From Posidonia oceanica (lineage: Eukaryota; Streptophyta; Magnoliopsida; Alismatales; Posidoniaceae): 64,000 nt of DNA. This document shows positions 31,645 to 44,186 of the stretch, piece after piece. The DNA is taken from NCBI GenBank assembly GCA_037176725.1, contig JAZBRS010000060.1, positions 56,324,001 through 56,388,000 of the forward strand, in the 5' to 3' direction. Positions within the stretch are counted from its first letter, which is position 1. Every line of letters starts with the position of its first letter. Both the position numbers and the translations under genes were made by a program. The notes below the pieces were generated by a model. That model saw nothing but the letters and a program-made list of their open reading frames with translations. It had not been told where the DNA came from and made no database searches.

Positions 31645-31970
31645 CGTCACATTACATTGCATACATCACATTACATTACATACATTGCATTACATTGCAT
31701 ACATCGCATTGCATTCCATTTGCATACATCGCATTGCATACATCGCATTGCATTGCATACATTGCATTACAATGCATACATCGCATTGCATTCCATTGCA
31801 TACATCGCATTGCATTCCATTGCATGCATCGCATTACATTGCATTATGTTACATACATCGCATTGCATTTCATTGCATACATTACATTGCATTGCATTGC
31901 ATACATCGCATTGCATTTCATTGCATACATCGCATTGCATTTCATTGCATAACATCGCATTACATTGCAT
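31645..31970 (+). repeat. Long ATTGCATACATCGC tract
   Basis: About 325 bp of TTGCATACATCGCATTGCAT units with local changes; open frames on both strands (Cys-Ile-His-Arg-type repeats) are artefacts. This is the longer partner of 17586-17712. Confidence 0.85.
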
Positions 31971-32441
31971 TCTCATTGCGCTGTTACTCCCTGTAGTCAT
32001 CACACCAATCTCCACACTCCGCTTTTTCGGACATGGCATACCCAGGAGTCAAACCCTTGGTTCGCGCATTATTTAAAGTGGTATCTTCAGCAATCGCGGC
32101 TTCCTTACAGCTGTAGTAATCCCGATGTTCAGATCGTCCATGCACACTGCTAGAAGCTCGCGTGCACCGATCAGAATCAGGCTCACTATAAGCGGCTATG
32201 TCCGAGGAGGAGGGCTCAACTCGAAAACACTTAAAACAGAGGAGAAAAGATAAGAAAAGAAGAAGATAAGATAATTCAGAGTCGCCACCATGTCTATTAT
32301 CGGGAGACAAGGAAAATCGGGGGAAATGCGCGAGTTAACACGCAAAACCAAGCAAAGGATGCAATGCAAAGGAAAACAAATGCAAATGATATGACTCATG
32401 CCTAGGATAAGGGCAATAAGGTCATTACGGGCTAAAAGACT

Positions 32442-32511
32442 GGGCAAGGACTCCTGTTACGTGCGGGGAAGGTGTTAGGCACCCCCGACACGCCCGAGAA
32501 TCTGTCTTTCT
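32442..32511 (-). promoter_or_regulatory. ~70-nt conserved LTR block (copy in the solo LTR)
   Basis: Reverse complement of the block at 10258-10327; the GGTGTTAGGCACC inverted repeat is visible on the + strand. Confidence 0.75.
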
Positions 32512-32829
32512 AGGCTTACGCTCGCATACGCAGGAGAATGCAGGTTTGAATGCCTAAATGCCAATGAATGCTCAAAGGTGTGCTCTAAGTGGTGGGATGC
32601 AATGCAGGAAAGTAAACGTGCAGTCTAAGTGCTCAGCAACACTGTCTGTGTTCCGAACCGGTCGAAACCTGGCTCATGAGAACTCCAGGCAGTAAGCATC
32701 ACTACCCTATATGCAAATGCAAGTGGAAAAGCAAAACGGTGGTAAAACTAAGCAGTGCAGGCGACATGCAAGAGAAAACGATGTAAAACATGTGAAACGA
32801 TAAGAGAAACGGAAGCGGCACGCAAAACG

Positions 32830-33260
32830 GTGCAAGAAAATGAGATCGACACGTAAAACGACGCGAAAGACAGAGCAACAAGCAAAACGGTGCGAAAAAG
32901 CGAAGCCAACACGCAAAACGGTGCAAGAAACAAGAACGGCATGCAAAACAATGCCAAAAGCGAAGTACGCAAAACGGTGCAAGAGACAAGAGTGGCACGC
33001 AAAATGGTGTAAAAAAGCAAAGCCAGCACGCAAAACAGTGCAAGAGACAAGAGCGGCACGCAAAACGGTGCAAAAAAGTAAAGCCAGCATGCAAAACGGT
33101 GCAAGAAACAAGAGCGGCACGCAAAACGGTGCAAAAAAGCAAAGCGGGCACGCAAAACGGTGCCAAAGATAGAGCGGGCACGCAAAACGGTGCCAATAAG
33201 AAAGCGGACACGTAAAATGGTGCCAAAGACAGAGCGGGCACACAAAACGGTGCCAAAGTA
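32830..33260 (-). repeat. GGCAC / GTGCC hairpin array in the solo LTR
   Basis: Counterpart of 9580-9965: units GGCACGCAAAACGGTGC read on the + strand, alternating with AAGAAACAAGAGC-type spacers. Unit number and arm variants differ from LTR A, so the array has turned over since the two copies split. Confidence 0.8.
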
Positions 33261-36200
33261 GGCGAAATAAAACATCGATAAAGCCATGCAAATGCAGATG
33301 CAAAGAGGAGAGCAAGATAAGCAAAGGAGAGGCGAACAATGCAAGTGTAAGAGCAAGCACCGCTTAAAGGCCACGCAAGGTAGGTGTGAAGACCTACAAA
33401 GGGGAAGGGAAGTAAGTGGGAGGATTACCACTGTTCTGTGACCATTTCCCAACGAAATGTCCCACGATAAGTCTCGCACGCTGCCAAAAGCTCGCGATGC
33501 GATCGGATCGTGGGAAAAGGAGAAGAAAGTCGCAATTAGTGGTGAATCCAGGAGAAACGCAACACAAGGCACTGAGAGTACGCGAAAAGAGGAGACAGAG
33601 TTGATAGACAGGAAGAGGGAGTCCTAATCTACATACTCGAGAAATCAGAAAGCAAAAACAATGCTTGCAATGCAAATGGGGTGCAAATGAATGCTGTGCA
33701 GGGGTTCTGAAGGACTTACCTTGGAAATCTGAAGCCTGATCTGAGAAACGCTTGGTCCATGTTGAAGAGCGCTTCGCCGAGGTCGTCCATGTAGCTTGGT
33801 TGAGAAGATCCGATGGCCAAATCAAGAGATATCCCAGTTTCAAGGCAGAGGGGCCAGAACAGGGGAGAAGAATGAATCTAGGTGTGTAAGAGGTCCTAGG
33901 GATATGCAAAATAGGTCCTCCCATGTAAATGGGAGCTAAGTGTGCTCAAGTGTGTGCAAGAATGCCAAATGCAAAGATGCATGAGTGCAATGCATGCAAG
34001 AATGTAAGAAAAGGACCTAAGAATGACCTTTTAGAAAACTTGGGAGCTTATGTGCAAGTTTTGAAAAAGTGGGACCTAAATGCAAAGGTTTTGAAAAATT
34101 AGGGGCTTATATGCAAGATTTTTGAAAACTGGAGGGTCTGAGTGCAATTTTGCAAAATGCAGGGTTTAAAATGCAATTTTATAAGATAAACATGCATTAG
34201 AGTAAGTTTTGAAATCATAGGGAGGATTAACATGCAATTTTGAAACATGCAGGGGTTGAAATGCAATTTTATAAGCAAAAATGTGGTCTTTAATGGTCTG
34301 TGAATGCAAACAAAGGACCTATGTGCAATTTTTAAATATGCAAGTCTAAAATGCAATTTTAAAAGTAAAAATGTGATTTTTGAATGCTCTGTGCATTAAC
34401 AATGGACCTATGTGCAATTTTTAAACATGTAGGGTCTAAAATGCAATTTTATAAGGAAAAAATGCAAAAAACAGATGTTGTGCATGAATATGGAGGACCT
34501 ATATGCAAAAATTAAAATGCATGGGAGAAGTAATGCAATGCAGTAAGAAAAGATGAAAAAAGAATACATTAATTAACAGATCAGAGGACTAAAATGCAAA
34601 TAATGAGAACTACAGGATAAAAAATGCAATTTAGTAAGGTAAACTTGGAATAATAAATCAGATTATTAACTGAAGGACTGAAATGCAAAAATGAAAAACC
34701 ACAGGGCCTGAACTAAAATAAACTTAAAAAGAAAACATAGTAGGAGGACTAACATGCAATTAATTAGTTTTCTAAGTTTTTCATGCAATTTAATAAAATT
34801 TAAATTCAGAATTAAATGAATCTGAAACGATGGCAGGACTGGAATGCAATAAACTATAAACAGAAGTTGAAAATGCAATTTATGGCAAATTATCTAAGCA
34901 AAGGAAAAATAAAGCTACAGGAAAACTTGCAGAACGACGACCACTGTAGCAATTGCTACCAGTGGTTGTCGAGGGAGGCAGAGGGATGCTGGTGAAGCGA
35001 GGGACGGCAGGCGACCTTCATCGGAGGCTAGCGGACCTTGAAGCAGCGTCGGCGAGCTGCAACGCGGTCTAGAGATGATCGGAAGCAGCGTCGGAGGTCT
35101 GCAGACCTGCTCAGAGACAGGGACGACGATCGGTGTGTCGTTGTAGCATTCTGAAGCCACTGGAGAGCTGCTGGAGTCCGTGCGGTTCTCAGGCGATCGA
35201 CGGGAGGGAGTTCTACTCACAGATGCGGCGAGGCGAGCGTCGAGCTCGCTGGAGAAGACGGGTCAACGGTGGTGCTGACCCGGGGAAAGAGGGGAGGATA
35301 ACCCCAATCTGAGGGGTGGAAAAGCTGAAGGAGAAGAAAACTAAGCTACAGGGAGGGAGAGGTACCTGTTTCGTGGGCTGAGGCGTCCTCCCGACGTAGG
35401 TGGCTTCAGTGCTTGCCGGCGGAGGTCGTCTGGTGGTTGCAGATGCTGTCGACGGCTTGAGAGCGTCCGGATCTCCTCAGTGATGTGCTCCGGTGCTTCT
35501 CGGATGTCTGGAACGAAGCTGCAATGACCGGCGTGGGATTTGGCTTCTGTGGGTGGTCCGAAAGCAGCTGCAGGTGGGTGGAGGTGTCTGCTACCTTCTG
35601 GATCAACTGGAGGGTGTCGGTGGCTTGCTGGAGGGTTCGTGAGCGTGTTCGGGTGCTCGAGAAGGCTGGTGGAGGCCTGGAGAGGAAGTTTGGCAGCTAG
35701 GTTGAATTCTGGCAGAGAATGGTCGCAGGTGTTTGTTCTGGAGAACTCTGGCTGTGAGGGGCTACTGGAGTGGAGCTTAGGAGGTCTGAGAAGGTGGGGT
35801 TCAGGTGAGTTTCTGGGTGGAGTTTGGAAGGATTCCAAGGACTGAAGAGTAGGGAATTCTGGAGGAAGGGGGTGATGGGTTCTGGTTTGGATTTGGGTGA
35901 ATTGAGTGGTGGATGCAGAGTGGTTTGAGCTGTGGAATGGAGGGCTGAAATGTTGGGAGTTTGGGTGGATTTGGGGGGTGAATTGGGAGAAGTTTGAAGG
36001 GCGCTGGATGCTCTAGTTTGGATGAAATGAAAGAGGAGGAAGAGGGCTGTTCTATAGTGGGAAGAGGAGGGGATTTTAGGTGCTCTCCGCTCTGGATTCT
36101 CTCACTCTCTCTGGATGACGAAAAGGGCAGTGAAGGAGGAGAAGATGCGAGGCTTTAAGCAGCTGAAGAGGAGTGAAGCACGAGCTGTGGATTTGAATCG

Positions 36201-38106
36201 ACCAGCACGGGCTGCAGCTGCTGGCAGAGCAAGGACGACGGAGGCGACGGGCATTAATGCCCCCTCGGAGATCCCACTGAGAGCTGAGAGAGGATGAGAT
36301 GAGCTGGAGGTGAGGTGATCGGGAGGCAAGAAAGAAATTGAATTTTGAAGAGGAGGAGGGGGTTTGCTGGCGAGAGAGAAAGCAACTGAGGAAGAAGAAG
36401 AAGAAGAAGGAGGGAAGAGGAGGAAGAAGGGCGTGCGGGCCGGGCCTGGTGCATGCGGAAAAAAAGAAAAAGAAAGAAAGAAGGAAGGAGGGGAGGAGCT
36501 GGGCTAGACCAGGAGGGAGGAAAAAGAAATAGAAAAGAAAGGAAGAAAGGGAGAAAGAGAAGAGAAGAAGGGGAAGAAGAAGGAAATAAAAATAAAAATA
36601 AATAGAAAAAGGGTGGGAAAAGTTTTTAGGATAGTTGTGTTTTAAGTTAGGACTTTGATTAAGTTTTTTAATGATTGTTTTTTATTAGTTAATTAGGATT
36701 GAAGAGTTTTAGTTTTGATTAGGGTTTTTAGGGTTTTCTTTTCTTTAAATTATTTTTTATTTTGTTTAAATGTTTGTTAAGTTTTTTAAATTGTTTTTTA
36801 ATTATGTTTTTTTTGTTAAGTATTTGGGATGTTAATTAGGATTTTTTAAAGTTTGTTTTTAAATTAATTAGGGTGGGTTTTAGGTTTTTGATTTTAGTCT
36901 TTTTTTTTCCTTAAGTCTTCTTTGATTTGTTTTTTAATTTTGTTTGTTAAATTCTTTTAATATTTTTTAGTTAAGTTTTCTTGTTAAGTTTTTAATTAAA
37001 TGCTTTTGGATTTCTGGTTGTTTGCTTTTTCTTTTTAATTAGGTTTTCAAATTGTTTTTTTTTTTAGGATTGTTAAGTTAAGTTTTTTTTTTTCTTCTTA
37101 ATTACTTGCCTTAGCATTTTTTAATTGTTTTCTTTCCTTTTAGGATTTGTTTTTGGTTGTTTTTTTTAGTAGGGTTTTACCTTTGCTTGTTTTGGTTACA
37201 TTTTGGTTTTTTCTTGATTTTACAGCATTTTCTTTTTGTTTGTTTTGCATTTTTTAAGTTTGCATTCTTAGTTTTTAGTTTTAGTTAGATTTAGTTAGGT
37301 TTTTTTTTTGTTGTTTGTTTAATGTTTTTAATTATTTTTCTTAGGGTTTTGGTTTGTTTTCCTTTTGTTTCAGAGTTTTAGAGATTTTTAAGGGTTTTTT
37401 AGGGATTTAGTAGAAGGAAGGAAAAGAAAAGGAAAAGGAAGGAGAAAAAGGGGGAAATGGAGGAGTAAAGAAGAAAGAGAGGAGTTGAAAGAAAACAATT
37501 TTTTGAAAGTCAAAGAAAATGCTAAAAATAAGATAAAAATACAAATAAGATTCATAAGAGATAGATGCACAAGGGGGGCCCACAGCCAGGCAAGAAGAAG
37601 GGAGAGAAGGGGGTGAAAAGAAGGAGGATAATCAGGAGAGAGAGAGAGGAGAGAGAAAAGAATAATCTAGGAGAGAGAAAAGGATAATTTAATGAAATGA
37701 AAGGGTTAGAGGTTTAAAAAAGGGGTGAAATTTGGGGAGTGTGTGGCCTATGGTCTCTAGTATTGGACCTAGGGTTTGGGTTTGGTTTTGGGAAAGTTTT
37801 GGAAGGGTTTTGAGGTGTAGAAAAAGAATAGTCTTACCTAGGTTTTCTAGGATTTTTGGGAGTGGTTTTGGTTTGAAAATTTGAGGGTTTTTGGGTAGGT
37901 TTGCTAAGTTGGGAATGGTGAGTTTTCCTATGGTTTTTGCGTAGGTTTTGGGCTTGGGAAAGAAGTGTAATTCTAGGTTAAGTTTGAGCTAGTTTTGGAA
38001 AGAAAGATGAAAAGGAATGTGTAGGTTTGGACCTAGATTTGGATCCAGAAGCCACTAGAGGGTTCCAATTGATTCAAGCCTGTCAAAATGGGGTGTCAAC
38101 AACAGC

Positions 38107-38592
38107 CAGCCTGCTTTAGATGACACCTGCGGTAGTGCACGGCCCAGGATCACTTCCTTGGCATTACGCACCCGCCATCGCATGCACACCCACAGCATCT
38201 TGTTACACTTGCATCGCCTTCGCCTCGGGAGTTCCCAGCGAATGGCACCACCGCGCTGTAGCTAATTTGGCCCAGTGCACTTTAATCGTACGGCTTTCCC
38301 TTAAGTGCGGTCCAGCGAGCTACATTGCATTTTCCACCAAACCGTGTGCATACATCACCTGCTTTTCCCCTTGTGGAGTACAGCGCAACAAGCGTTAGTA
38401 TAAGCATCACATTAGCGTAAGCATTTGCACTGGCATCTGCATTTGCATTTGCATCGCGACAATGAGTCACGACTTTCGGTACATTCGCCAAGTAAGTGAC
38501 TCACGCCAACAGCAACCTCTGGCTCTCACCGGCGTCAGGTGGGGTGTCTTGTCAACCCTGAGCAGCGGCCTTGGTTCCCTCGACCTCGCTCA
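38107..38592 (+). other. 3' tail of element C (continued after the solo LTR)
   Basis: Continues the sequence broken at 32106. GAGTCAC (38464-38470) and GTGACTC (38496-38502) form a perfect 7-bp stem around the shared GACTTTCGGTACATTCGCCA loop. Non-coding. Confidence 0.7.
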
Positions 38593-38604
38593 GAGAGGGG
38601 CATC
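38593..38604 (+). promoter_or_regulatory. Polypurine tract of element C
   Basis: GAGAGGGGCATC followed by TGTAGACACCCC. Confidence 0.85.
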
Positions 38605-40311
38605 TGTAGACACCCCAGTTTGACACCTGCATTAATGGCTCTTCTCTGGTGGACTCAAACCCCAAACCTAAACCACAACCAAAACCCAAAAAACACTACA
38701 AAACTCACTCAAACCCAAATCCCATTTAAACCCAAAACCTCAAACCCAAATCCCACTCAAAACCCTAAACCCTAAACCCTAAACCTCAAACCCTAAGCCC
38801 ATTAAGCCCACTTTTGGCCCACAACCAAGCCCAATTAAACCCAATAAACTCAAGGCCCACAACCCAACTTCATTAGGCCCACATTAGCCCACATCAGCCC
38901 ATTGAACTCAAAACCCTTTTATTCCCTTAAACCTTTAAATCCAACACAAACCCTCAAACCTACTAAACCCTAATTTCCCATTTATTCTCAAGCCCATGCA
39001 AACCCTAATCCCATTTCAAATCCTAGTTAAACCCAAAGCCCAAAACCCTAAACCCATTCCATTCAAACCCTAAACCCATATTCCTTTCAAAATCCATTCA
39101 AACCCTAAACCCATATTCCATTCAAAACCCATCCACTCAAACCCTAAACCCATGCATTCAAACCCCAAACCCAAGTGTCATTCACAACTATTCAAAAAAC
39201 CTAAAACCCTAATCCCATTTTGGATCCCCATTTGGAAACCTAAACCCAAAACCCATTGCCTCCATCTCACCCTCATCGATTGGCCTTCCTCATCTCCCCA
39301 CCGGTATATAACAGTAGCAGCCACCCTAGGAGAGGGGAGGAGGAATAACCTAAGAGAGAAAGAAACGAAAACCTAGGAGAGAGAGAGAGAGAGAAAGAAG
39401 ACCTAACTCCTTGGCCGAACCCATTGCCACCTTCTTCCTCCTGCGGTCTCCTCTCCCTTGCCTTCCACCATCACTCTCCACCTCCAGGAGCCACCCACGA
39501 ACCCACCTGCAAGTGCCTTCACCGATGAGAGGAGAGGATAACGGAGGAGAGAGAAAACGATAATCCTTCTCTAAACCGGACTGCACTGCACGTTCTCCTG
39601 CCCGCTCCTCTCCCGTGCTTCCACGACCATTCCACAATCGCTCTCCACCTCCAGGAGCCCTCCACGAGTCCACCTGCAAGCCCAGACCTCTGTGAGAGCA
39701 ATAGAGAGAAGAAAGAGAGAGAAAAACTCATCGGTTGCACCCATCACTGCCATCCGAGAGCAGAGAGGAAGAGAAGAGGGTCCACCACCTCTCGGACCTC
39801 CTCCGTACCTCCACCGACCGAGCCCAACGCCTCAGGCCTCCTGTCGCTACGCCCAGCACCGCCGCGATGCTGGTTTCCTCTGTCGCGACCCATCGACGTC
39901 GTTAGAGCCCTCCAGGCATCATCACGGCCGGGCGGACCTCCCCTCACCTCCGGGACACTCCGCTCTAGCTTCCACATCCTCCCGTTGGGCTTAAAGCCCT
40001 CGCCCGACCTCTGGTTCTGCTTTCTTCTTTGGCTCCGGCGAGATCTGGTGTAGCTTCGGCGAGCCGCCAGTGCCCCCACCATGCCGGAATCGCCCCTCTC
40101 TTCGCTGCTACACCTCCGCCGGGCCATCCTCTCGCCTCCCCTGCAGCCATCGAGGCCCAGCTGCGCCTCCAGCTCGCCAGCAACCACCCTCGCCTGCAGT
40201 CCTTCGCACCAGGTAAGTGGTATTGTTCCTTTATTTTTTTTGCATTCGTTTTCATTTTATTTAAATGAGTTAACTTAGTTTAGATTTGGTTGCATTAAAA
40301 TAAAACCCAAT
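38605..40311 (+). mobile_element. 3' LTR of element C, left part
   Basis: Collinear with 18341-20200 except that the SINE is missing and a GGCCCA-rich ~105-bp segment is present. TATA box at 39305-39311. It breaks at 40311 (ACCCAAT) where E begins, and the sequence resumes at 61645 (CCAGTAAGTT), exactly as the 5' LTR runs on through ACCCAGTAAG at about 20205. Confidence 0.9.
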
Positions 40312-41799
40312 TGTAGTGTGGAATTTAGGGGGTGTTTGAGAAGATGTCGGCGCCTCCACGTACGTCCTCAACTCTGTCGTGATCGCCACTCGCCTTTGGG
40401 TAGACAAGACACCTGGGGGGAGATTATGATGATGTGGGTCCTTGGACCACTAGATCGATGGCTGGATGTTGTCTAGCAGCTCCCTCGTGCTACGTAAACT
40501 TCTTCCTTTCCTTCAAAACAAAACGACATAGATCTAAATGAGCTCAAGTGTAGTAGTTAGCGACAGAAGTGAACGAAACAACATGACTAAAAGAAAAACA
40601 AATACTAACCGAGGATTGTTCCCCACATGCATATGCTATGGGTCCTATGCTAAGGAATGTAAAAAAATGCAATGAGAAATTAGATTGGAGGAAGATACTC
40701 CCTTTCACCCTTATGCTGAATGCAATGAAGTTGAAAGGAGGCACGGTCGGAGCTCCGACGTAGCTGAGGAATCTCTAGGATGAAGATGGGAAATGGGTTT
40801 CCCTCTTCTAGAAGTGGGAGATAGAGCTTTCTAGGTTGAAGACTCTAGCTCTTGAAGCTGGTGACTTAACATTGACAGGGAGGTTCCAAAAAATTCTGAC
40901 TGGGGGGATTTCTCTCTCAAAAACTCCAACCCTCAAACCACTGGCCTAGGAGGTCTATTTATAGACTCTAGAAGGGTGAGGATGGTTGGAGTTCAGAAGA
41001 TTCTAGAAAAAATGGCAGTTAGGGTTAGTCGCCGGTTGAGCTGGCGACTAAAGCTAGCAACTGCTCAGTCAAAGTGTGGGAAGACCCGAGAACGAGGCCA
41101 CGATTTTTAGTTGTCAGCTGAGCTGGTGCCTAACGGTTGAGGGGGTAGTGGGAAATAACTGTGGAAAAGCGGTTCAGGAGAGCCACGATTGTTAGTTGCC
41201 GCAAGGAGTGACGCTTAATGGTCAAGGATCGTGGGAAAGACCATGGCAATTCCGCAACCGCTCAGCCGCCGCATGCACGGGCGCTTGATGGTTGAGGGGA
41301 TCGTGGGAAGCAACCGCTGTGGCCCATGATCGCCCAGTCGACTCTGACGTCGGCACCTGACCCAGTCGACTAATCAGTGGGCGATTGGTATAGTCACCTC
41401 TATAGGAGGCAACTAGCTGGGTCGCCTCCCTAGCTGGCAACTAATAAGCTTTGGTCATTTCCAGCCCTTTTCCAGGATTTTGGCTAGAGAAAACAAGATA
41501 GAAGGCCGGGAAACTACAGATAGTCTATGAAATCAAGGAGGCATCTCTGTTAACTCAAATCTACTACGAACCTGAGTAGAAATGAAGGATACCCAGGGTA
41601 CTCGGACTTACCACGAGCCTGAGCGAGTTCGCTCTGCCACAGCCAACAACCTGAATCAAGGTAGGATCAAGGGATGCTTTAAGGAAGTCAAGGAATATCT
41701 GGAAGATGTGTTATCGAAACTTAGGCACGAGACTTGGGGCGTCTCAGGGTTTCTATCCTCAAAAGAGCTCTTAGAAATGCGAAAAATAGGATATCTACA
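40312..41799 (-). mobile_element. 3' LTR of element E, 1488 bp
   Basis: On the - strand it starts TGTAGATATCC and ends CACACTACA. TATA box TATAAATA on the - strand at 40956-40963. Contains a perfect 9-bp hairpin TTAGTCGCC (41025-41033) / GGCGACTAA (41043-41051) and further GTCGCC/GGCGAC pairs near 41390. It has about 115 bp near 41235-41350 that the other LTR lacks, between two GGATCGTGGG words. Confidence 0.9.
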
Positions 41800-41814
41800 G
41801 ATGCCCCTCCTTGG
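41800..41814 (-). promoter_or_regulatory. Polypurine tract of element E
   Basis: On the - strand CCAAGGAGGGGCATC, directly before TGTAGATATCC. It shares GGAGGGGCATC with A, B and C. Confidence 0.85.
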
Positions 41815-42826
41815 AGTTGATCTTGGAACAAGGTCGGGTCCAAGGTAAGAACGATGCCCTATTGAGCATTTCTTGAAAAGGGGAGCTCCATCTCAAACAA
41901 TTTGCCACTGAAGTAGCCAAAGAAAAGATAAAAAGAGGGTTTAAATTGCCATCAAATTGGAGACTCAGGCATAGAAGGGTCAAGTCGGTTTCGGATCTTG
42001 TGTTGCAACCGAAGTCAAGACCAGGTCAACCATGTGTGTTCCAACGGGCAAGCACTAAGGAGGAAATCACGGAATGTTATTCCAGCACGATCGAAAGGAG
42101 AGTGTGACATCTTGTTTGAGACTTTACTCAGATTGGAATTGATAAGAGGATAGGTATGAACTGGGTTGGCTTTAGGAGAATCATATGCCTAAAGGGTTTC
42201 TAACACTCTTGAAGAACAATGCTCTATCCGTGCTTCACTTCCAATGATATGAGAAAATGCATGGATGCATGATTCAAACATGAGATGATAATGCAAGGTC
42301 AACACGCAATGCAATGAATGATCCACATGCTACGTTAGGCCAGCGGAGTACGGTTGGTCCCAAACCATATGGACATATGCAAAATGAATGAATGCAATTT
42401 GCTGTGGTCAAGTGTTTTCCATCTTTGAGTGTGACCAGCACTCTCTGGAAAGGACCGTCATCCCACTGCTCGATTTGGCAAGTAAAGAGGTTCCATGCAA
42501 AGAGAACCGGGTGAGGGAGTGAACCCTTCATTTGCCAACCCGATGTGTCGTCTGGTGTTTGCAGTGGTTGCGGCAGGTGGCGCGTGAACTCAAGGCAAGA
42601 GTTCACCTCTCGGCTTCGCAGTAGTAGATAGTCTATTCTGATGGGTTAGTCGCCTCTTGACTGGGCGGCTATGCTAGTCGCCGGTTGTTAGGGCAACGCG
42701 CGATCTCTTGGCTTATTTAGTCCAGAAACCGTTTTAAACCCTGATTCTTTTGATAAGGGGAGATAAAAGACGGTCGTCCTTGCTTTTCAGGAAGCATTCT
42801 GCACAAGTAAACCCCTTATCTTGACC
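41815..42826. other. Unassigned DNA between E's PPT and the antisense ORF
   Basis: About 1 kb with no recognised coding sequence. GTCGCC/GGCGGC words with pairing potential lie at 42646-42700, just upstream of the + strand gene, and might be part of its promoter region. Confidence 0.4.
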
Positions 42827-44186
42827 ATGAAGCTTCCTTCCTTCTCTTCTTCGACCTTCCAAGTGAAGAGGGTGGTTGATATCCCCAACCATTTGATGAA
42901 AGCCATCCGAGATGACCAGGTATGTTCTCCTCTTTGTCTTTGCATGCTTTTCTTTGTGGCTTTGTCTCTGAATGTTGCTTGTTTAGGCTGTAGTGAACCT
43001 CACGGGATGCCCGGACTTCCACAATTCTTTCCAGTATACTCTGCCGTGGGTGGCTGGCTTGATCAATCGAGCAGTGGATAACAAGCATCTCTTCGGGTGC
43101 AGTGGTTTTGACAAGTTACTCGATTTGATTCGCACGCCTGTGCCTTGGCCATTGTTACATGCCTTGATGGCTTTCTGGAATGGTTCTTCCAACACCTTCA
43201 ATCTTCCTTGTAGGGAGACGTTGATCACATGTGAGGAGGTGTCCTCTTTGCTTGGGTTGGCGGTGGAATCTACTAAAGTGGTAGATGATCGCTTCGCCAT
43301 TTCTGTTGAGACAGTGGGTTCCAAGAAGATAGGTGGGTATTTAGCAATGGATCAGGAGGCTAGCAAGGCTTTGATGCACTCGACGAGACTCTTTCTTCGA
43401 GGCCTGTGGGAGGTTCTCAGCACCAGGCAACTTGCTAAAACTGAACTGAGGAAGTGCTTGTTTGTAGCAGTCGGTGGCCTTGCCTTGTTTGCAGACGCAA
43501 ATTTCACAATGGATCTTCACAATGCGGATCTCCTAATGTTGGTGACTGTTTGTCCAGACTTGTGCTTGGCTCCTGCTATGTTGGCTTACACTATGGAGGA
43601 GCTCACCAGTGCCTCTTGTTTAGGGAAGTTCTTTGGTTCTCCACTACTGCTGCACAGGTGGTTCATGTCTCATTGTTGTTGTGACACAGATTTCGCCGGC
43701 CTGAGCTTCCATGACTGCGTTCTCCGTCTGGGACACTTGTCACTACAGGATTTTGACTTTGTTCCGAAGCTACCTAGAGCTCATAAGGCGCGGGTAATGA
43801 GCACAGTTCATAGTGACCTTGAGCTCGTCCTGTTGGGTGCCACATCATTAGTGCTGTATCCCATCCATCGTTGTCCATGTCTGCTGAATCAAGAGCTAGT
43901 CGTCCAGGCCGATGCAGTTCTGACCCCTCCAATCCGCGTTCGCAAGGAAGACGGTGATCGAGATGAGAGGATGGCTTTAGAGTACATAGCACGTTGGGTT
44001 CACATCGGCAGGTGAGTGTCTCTGAGTGCGCCTCGGCTTTCTGCAACTGCCCGGGAGTCCCAGGAGTTGAAGTACGTGAAGTGGTATGCACAGTGCTGCC
44101 CCACTCCTCAGAAATATGCTGATGACAAGCGGGAATTCCTAAAGATGCTTGGGCTCAACCACTCGAGCATGGCAATGCATGGCTGA
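42827..44186 (+). pseudogene. Antisense ORF 1 of element E: PMD/DUF7745-like, two exons
   Basis: Exon 1 42827-42919 (ATG at 42827, 31 codons), a small intron 42920-42986 (CAG|GTATGT ... TGTTTAG), exon 2 from 42987 in the same phase. The frame is open to a TGA at 44013-44015 and then goes on in frame to TGA at 44184-44186, so one stop breaks a protein of about 430 residues. The segment ALMAFWNGSSNTFNL, then ETLITCEEVSSLLGL, matches the 'FW-x-F-x-ELTPTLEE' core seen at 71-1156, here with changes. It lies opposite to E's transcription, between integrase and the 3' LTR, where Tat elements are known to carry extra antisense ORFs. A splice reading that skips the TGA is possible (CAG|GTGAGT at 44012), but I found no acceptor keeping the frame. 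Confidence 0.6.

Larger units (their letters stand above)
32112..38101 (-). mobile_element. Solo LTR of the A family, 6.0 kb
   Basis: On the - strand it starts TGTTGACACCCCATTTTGAC (at 38101) and ends GGGATTACTACA (at 32112), matching LTR A over its whole length, with the same A-rich, CT-rich and hairpin-array zones in reverse. It is flanked by perfect 5-bp target duplications ACAGC (32107-32111 and 38102-38106). The empty site exists at about 17840 (TTACAGCCAGCC). No internal sequence of its element is present, so two LTRs recombined and removed it. Confidence 0.93.

Noticed and set aside
31607..32076. Open frames rich in Cys-Ile-His-Arg-Ile-Ala-Leu-His
   Set aside because: Translation of the ATTGCATACATCGC microsatellite.
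44012..44030. A splice donor CAG|GTGAGT at the end of antisense ORF 1
   Set aside because: No downstream acceptor tried keeps the frame, whereas simple reading past the TGA does, so a nonsense mutation is more likely.
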